DNA of 8,302 nucleotides, from assembly GCA_927911695.1 (NCBI GenBank), contig CAKMQO010000014.1, forward strand, positions 1 through 8,302. The letters run 5' to 3'. This document shows positions 6,706-8,302 of this stretch, piece by piece. This DNA is from an uncultured Gemella sp. (GTDB lineage: Bacteria > Bacillota > Bacilli > Staphylococcales > Gemellaceae). Both the position numbers and the translations under genes were made by a program. The notes under the pieces were generated by a model that worked only from the letters and a program-made list of their open reading frames with translations, had not been told where the DNA came from and made no database searches. Position 1 is the stretch's first letter, and every line of letters starts with the position of its first letter.

Positions 6706-6750
6706 AAACTCAACCTCTTTTCTTTATAATATAACTCTACTTACATCCTT

Positions 6751-6779
6751 ATTTTATGATATATTTTTATAATTGTCAA
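6751..6779 (-). promoter_or_regulatory. Promoter of the Rrf2-family gene
   Basis: On the minus strand a perfect TTGACA (6774-6779) is followed after 17 bases by TAAAAT (6751-6756). It lies 9 bases past the rlmL stop codon and predicts a start near 6744, leaving an untranslated leader of about 38 nt. No terminator separates it from rlmL, so readthrough from rlmL is also possible. Confidence 0.75.
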
Positions 6780-6787
6780 ATGTTATC

Positions 6788-7909
6788 TTAATTTTTCTCC
6801 CCAGTATTGATAATAGGTACATTCAATGGAACCGTTAAATAACTTTCTTCTTTTCGTTGCCTTTTCCCGTATAAATGTTCAAACATTTTATGAGAAGTTA
6901 ATAAGTAAAGTGACCAATGTTTTTTATTTTTAAGTTCAGTCCCTAAAAACTTATACATCGCCTCTACTTCTTTTTTCTCTCCTAAACGTTCTCCATACGG
7001 TGGGTTGGCAATTACACACCCAGTTTCCTTCTTCGCTACAAAGTCGAAAACTGACATCTGTTTAAACTTAATAACTCCTGCTAACCCTATTTCTTCAGCA
7101 TTATTTTCAGCAGTTGCTATCATCTTAGGATCAATATCAGAACCATATAACTCTAATTCTTTCTCATAATCAATTAGATCCTCAGCCTTATTTCTTTCTT
7201 CATCAACGAGACTTTTTGGCATCCATGGCCATTTTTCAAAGTCAAAGTTTCTATTGATTCCAGGTGCCATATTTTGTGCTGCCATAGCTGCTTCAATTAA
7301 TAATGTTCCTGATCCACAGAATAAATCATACAAAGGTGTTTCACCTTTCCAGTTTGTAAGTTTAACCATTGCTGCTGCTAATGTTTCTTTTAAAGGGGCA
7401 GTCCCTTGTTTGGCACGATATCCACGTTTATGAAGTCCATCCCCAGATGTATCTAGAAGAATAGTTGCAATGTCATTTAACATGATTATCTCCAATCTAT
7501 ATCTAGCTCCTGTCTCAGTTAACCAACCTGTTACCCCATAACTTTTCTTCATTTTCTCTACAATTGCCTTTTTTACGATTGACTGACAGTCAGAAACACT
7601 GAACAGTGTAGACTTATGACTTCGTCCATCTACAGGGAATTTGGCATCTACTGGAAGATATTTATCCCATTCTATTTCTTTAGTTTTTTCAAAAAGCTCT
7701 TCGAAAGTATACGCAGGAAATTGTGCAACTACAATTTTAACCCTATCTGCACATCTTAACCACAGATTAGAACGCACTATTGCTCTCTTATCTCCTGAAT
7801 AATATACTCTCCCGTTTTCTACTTTTGTTTCATAACCTAATTCTTGCACTTCTTTAGCCACTATTGCTTCAATTCCCATAGGGGTTGTTGCTACTAAATT
7901 AAAATTCAT
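6788..7909 (-). CDS. rlmL: THUMP-domain 23S rRNA guanine-N2 methyltransferase (RlmL/YpsC-like)
   Basis: This is a SAM-dependent N2-guanine RNA methyltransferase, related to the m2G2445 methylating half of E. coli RlmL and to Bacillus YpsC. The exact target in this organism is inferred from the family. The protein is 373 aa, the usual size of the stand-alone Firmicute version. An N-terminal ferredoxin-like plus THUMP region (about residues 1-155) for RNA binding is followed by the conserved LHKRGYR (159-165). The Rossmann methyltransferase domain comes next: motif I DLFCGSGT (195-202), the acidic YGSDIDP (255-261), and the catalytic NPPYGERLG (302-310) typical of N2-guanine or N6-adenine enzymes. 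The start ATG at 7909 has AGGAGG five bases upstream (7915-7920). That site sits one base after the T run of the rnpB terminator, leaving no room for a promoter between them. rnpB lies directly upstream, as in Bacillus. Confidence 0.92.
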   Translation of the reverse strand: MNFNLVATTPMGIEAIVAKEVQELGYETKVENGRVYYSGDKRAIVRSNLWLRCADRVKIVVAQFPAYTFEELFEKTKEIEWDKYLPVDAKFPVDGRSHKSTLFSVSDCQSIVKKAIVEKMKKSYGVTGWLTETGARYRLEIIMLNDIATILLDTSGDGLHKRGYRAKQGTAPLKETLAAAMVKLTNWKGETPLYDLFCGSGTLLIEAAMAAQNMAPGINRNFDFEKWPWMPKSLVDEERNKAEDLIDYEKELELYGSDIDPKMIATAENNAEEIGLAGVIKFKQMSVFDFVAKKETGCVIANPPYGERLGEKKEVEAMYKFLGTELKNKKHWSLYLLTSHKMFEHLYGKRQRKEESYLTVPLNVPIINTGEKN

Positions 7910-7921
7910 TTCTTCCTCCTT

Positions 7922-7946
7922 AAAAAAAGGGGCTCCTAAGAGCCCC
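7922..7946 (-). terminator. Intrinsic terminator of rnpB
   Basis: GGGGCTC (7929-7935) and GAGCCCC (7940-7946) form a perfect 7-bp GC-rich stem with a 4-nt loop. On the minus strand seven T follow (7922-7928). It ends immediately before the rlmL ribosome binding site. Confidence 0.9.
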
Positions 7947-7949
7947 TAG

Positions 7950-8302
7950 AACTAGTTGTTTTTCTTATCATAAGCCATATTCTGTATCTATCTTACTCAA
8001 ACGAGACTAGTCTACTCTCGTAAAAATAGCTGTGATCATCTGTCTAAATATATACATATTTCCTATTCCTACATTCGTTTCTGCGGAATAAGTGCTTCTA
8101 CCAAAATTTGAATTGCTCACTCAAGGGGTTTACCGCGTTCCACTTCTTATATTTCTATAAGAACTCCGTCACTGTGGCACTTTTCAAGACATATAACCAT
8201 ATAGAAAACTACTTAGGTCATATTTTTCTGCCGTCACCATAAGGTGCCTAAACTTATTTTTTCGTTTAGCGTTGAACATCTACAAGCTATTCTCAGCCTG
8301 TG
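7950..8302 (-). ncRNA. rnpB: RNase P RNA, class B (5' end cut by window edge)
   Basis: This is the catalytic RNA of RNase P, which with the RnpA protein trims 5' leaders from pre-tRNAs. Read on the minus strand, several conserved blocks match the Bacillus-type RNA: GGTGACGGCAG, AGTGCCACAGTGACGG (conserved region near P10-P11), GGAACGCGGTAAACCCC followed by GAGTGAGCAA, AAATTTTGGTAGAAGC, GACAGATGATCACAGC, and the 3'-terminal ACAGAATATGGCTTA. By comparison with the roughly 400-nt B. subtilis RNA, about 55-60 nt including the 5' strand of P1 and the GAGGAAAGTCC block lie beyond position 8302. The exact 3' end is uncertain; I placed it just before the terminator hairpin (7929-7946). Because P1's partner strand is off the window, the mature 3' end cannot be checked by pairing. 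Confidence 0.93.

Noticed and set aside
1..8302. CRISPR arrays, tRNA genes, transposases or phage genes
   Set aside because: No regularly spaced repeats, tRNA-like cloverleaf sequences, transposase motifs or phage-type proteins were seen on either strand.

Overview
The window looks like chromosomal DNA of a low-GC Gram-positive (Bacilli). It is AT-rich, nearly every gene has a GGAGG-type ribosome binding site, and the RNase P RNA is of the Bacillus class B type, lying directly upstream of a YpsC/RlmL-type methyltransferase as in Bacillus. The overall look resembles Gemella or a relative, but that genus is my inference. All intact genes end in TAA or TAG.

Layout, left to right: a ~100-nt nested palindrome (about 7-105); a PTS EIIC-type membrane protein on the minus strand whose reading frame is broken by one base just after its start (235-1280); the mnmG-rsmG tRNA/rRNA modification pair on the minus strand, overlapping by 8 nt (1452-4041); a decayed TcyP-like cystine/dicarboxylate-family symporter on the minus strand (4304-5438) with a frameshift, a large internal deletion and an in-frame stop; a divergent control region (5439-5716) holding two promoters and a possible 17-codon leader ORF; a short-chain flavodoxin on the plus strand with a TTG start (5717-6163); a convergent Rrf2-family regulator on the minus strand (6202-6705) sharing a bidirectional terminator with the flavodoxin; rlmL on the minus strand (6788-7909); and the 3' majority of rnpB on the minus strand, cut by the window edge at 8302.

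Most of the window is housekeeping: tRNA wobble modification (MnmG), 16S and 23S rRNA methylation (RsmG, RlmL-like) and tRNA 5' processing (RNase P). The accessory parts are the two damaged transporters, the flavodoxin and the Rrf2 regulator. I found no convincing novel defence, mobile or biosynthetic system. The points most worth checking are the possible leader peptide with hairpins ahead of the tcyP remnant, the terminal palindrome, the two damaged transporter genes, and rlmL's Shine-Dalgarno sitting one base after the rnpB terminator.
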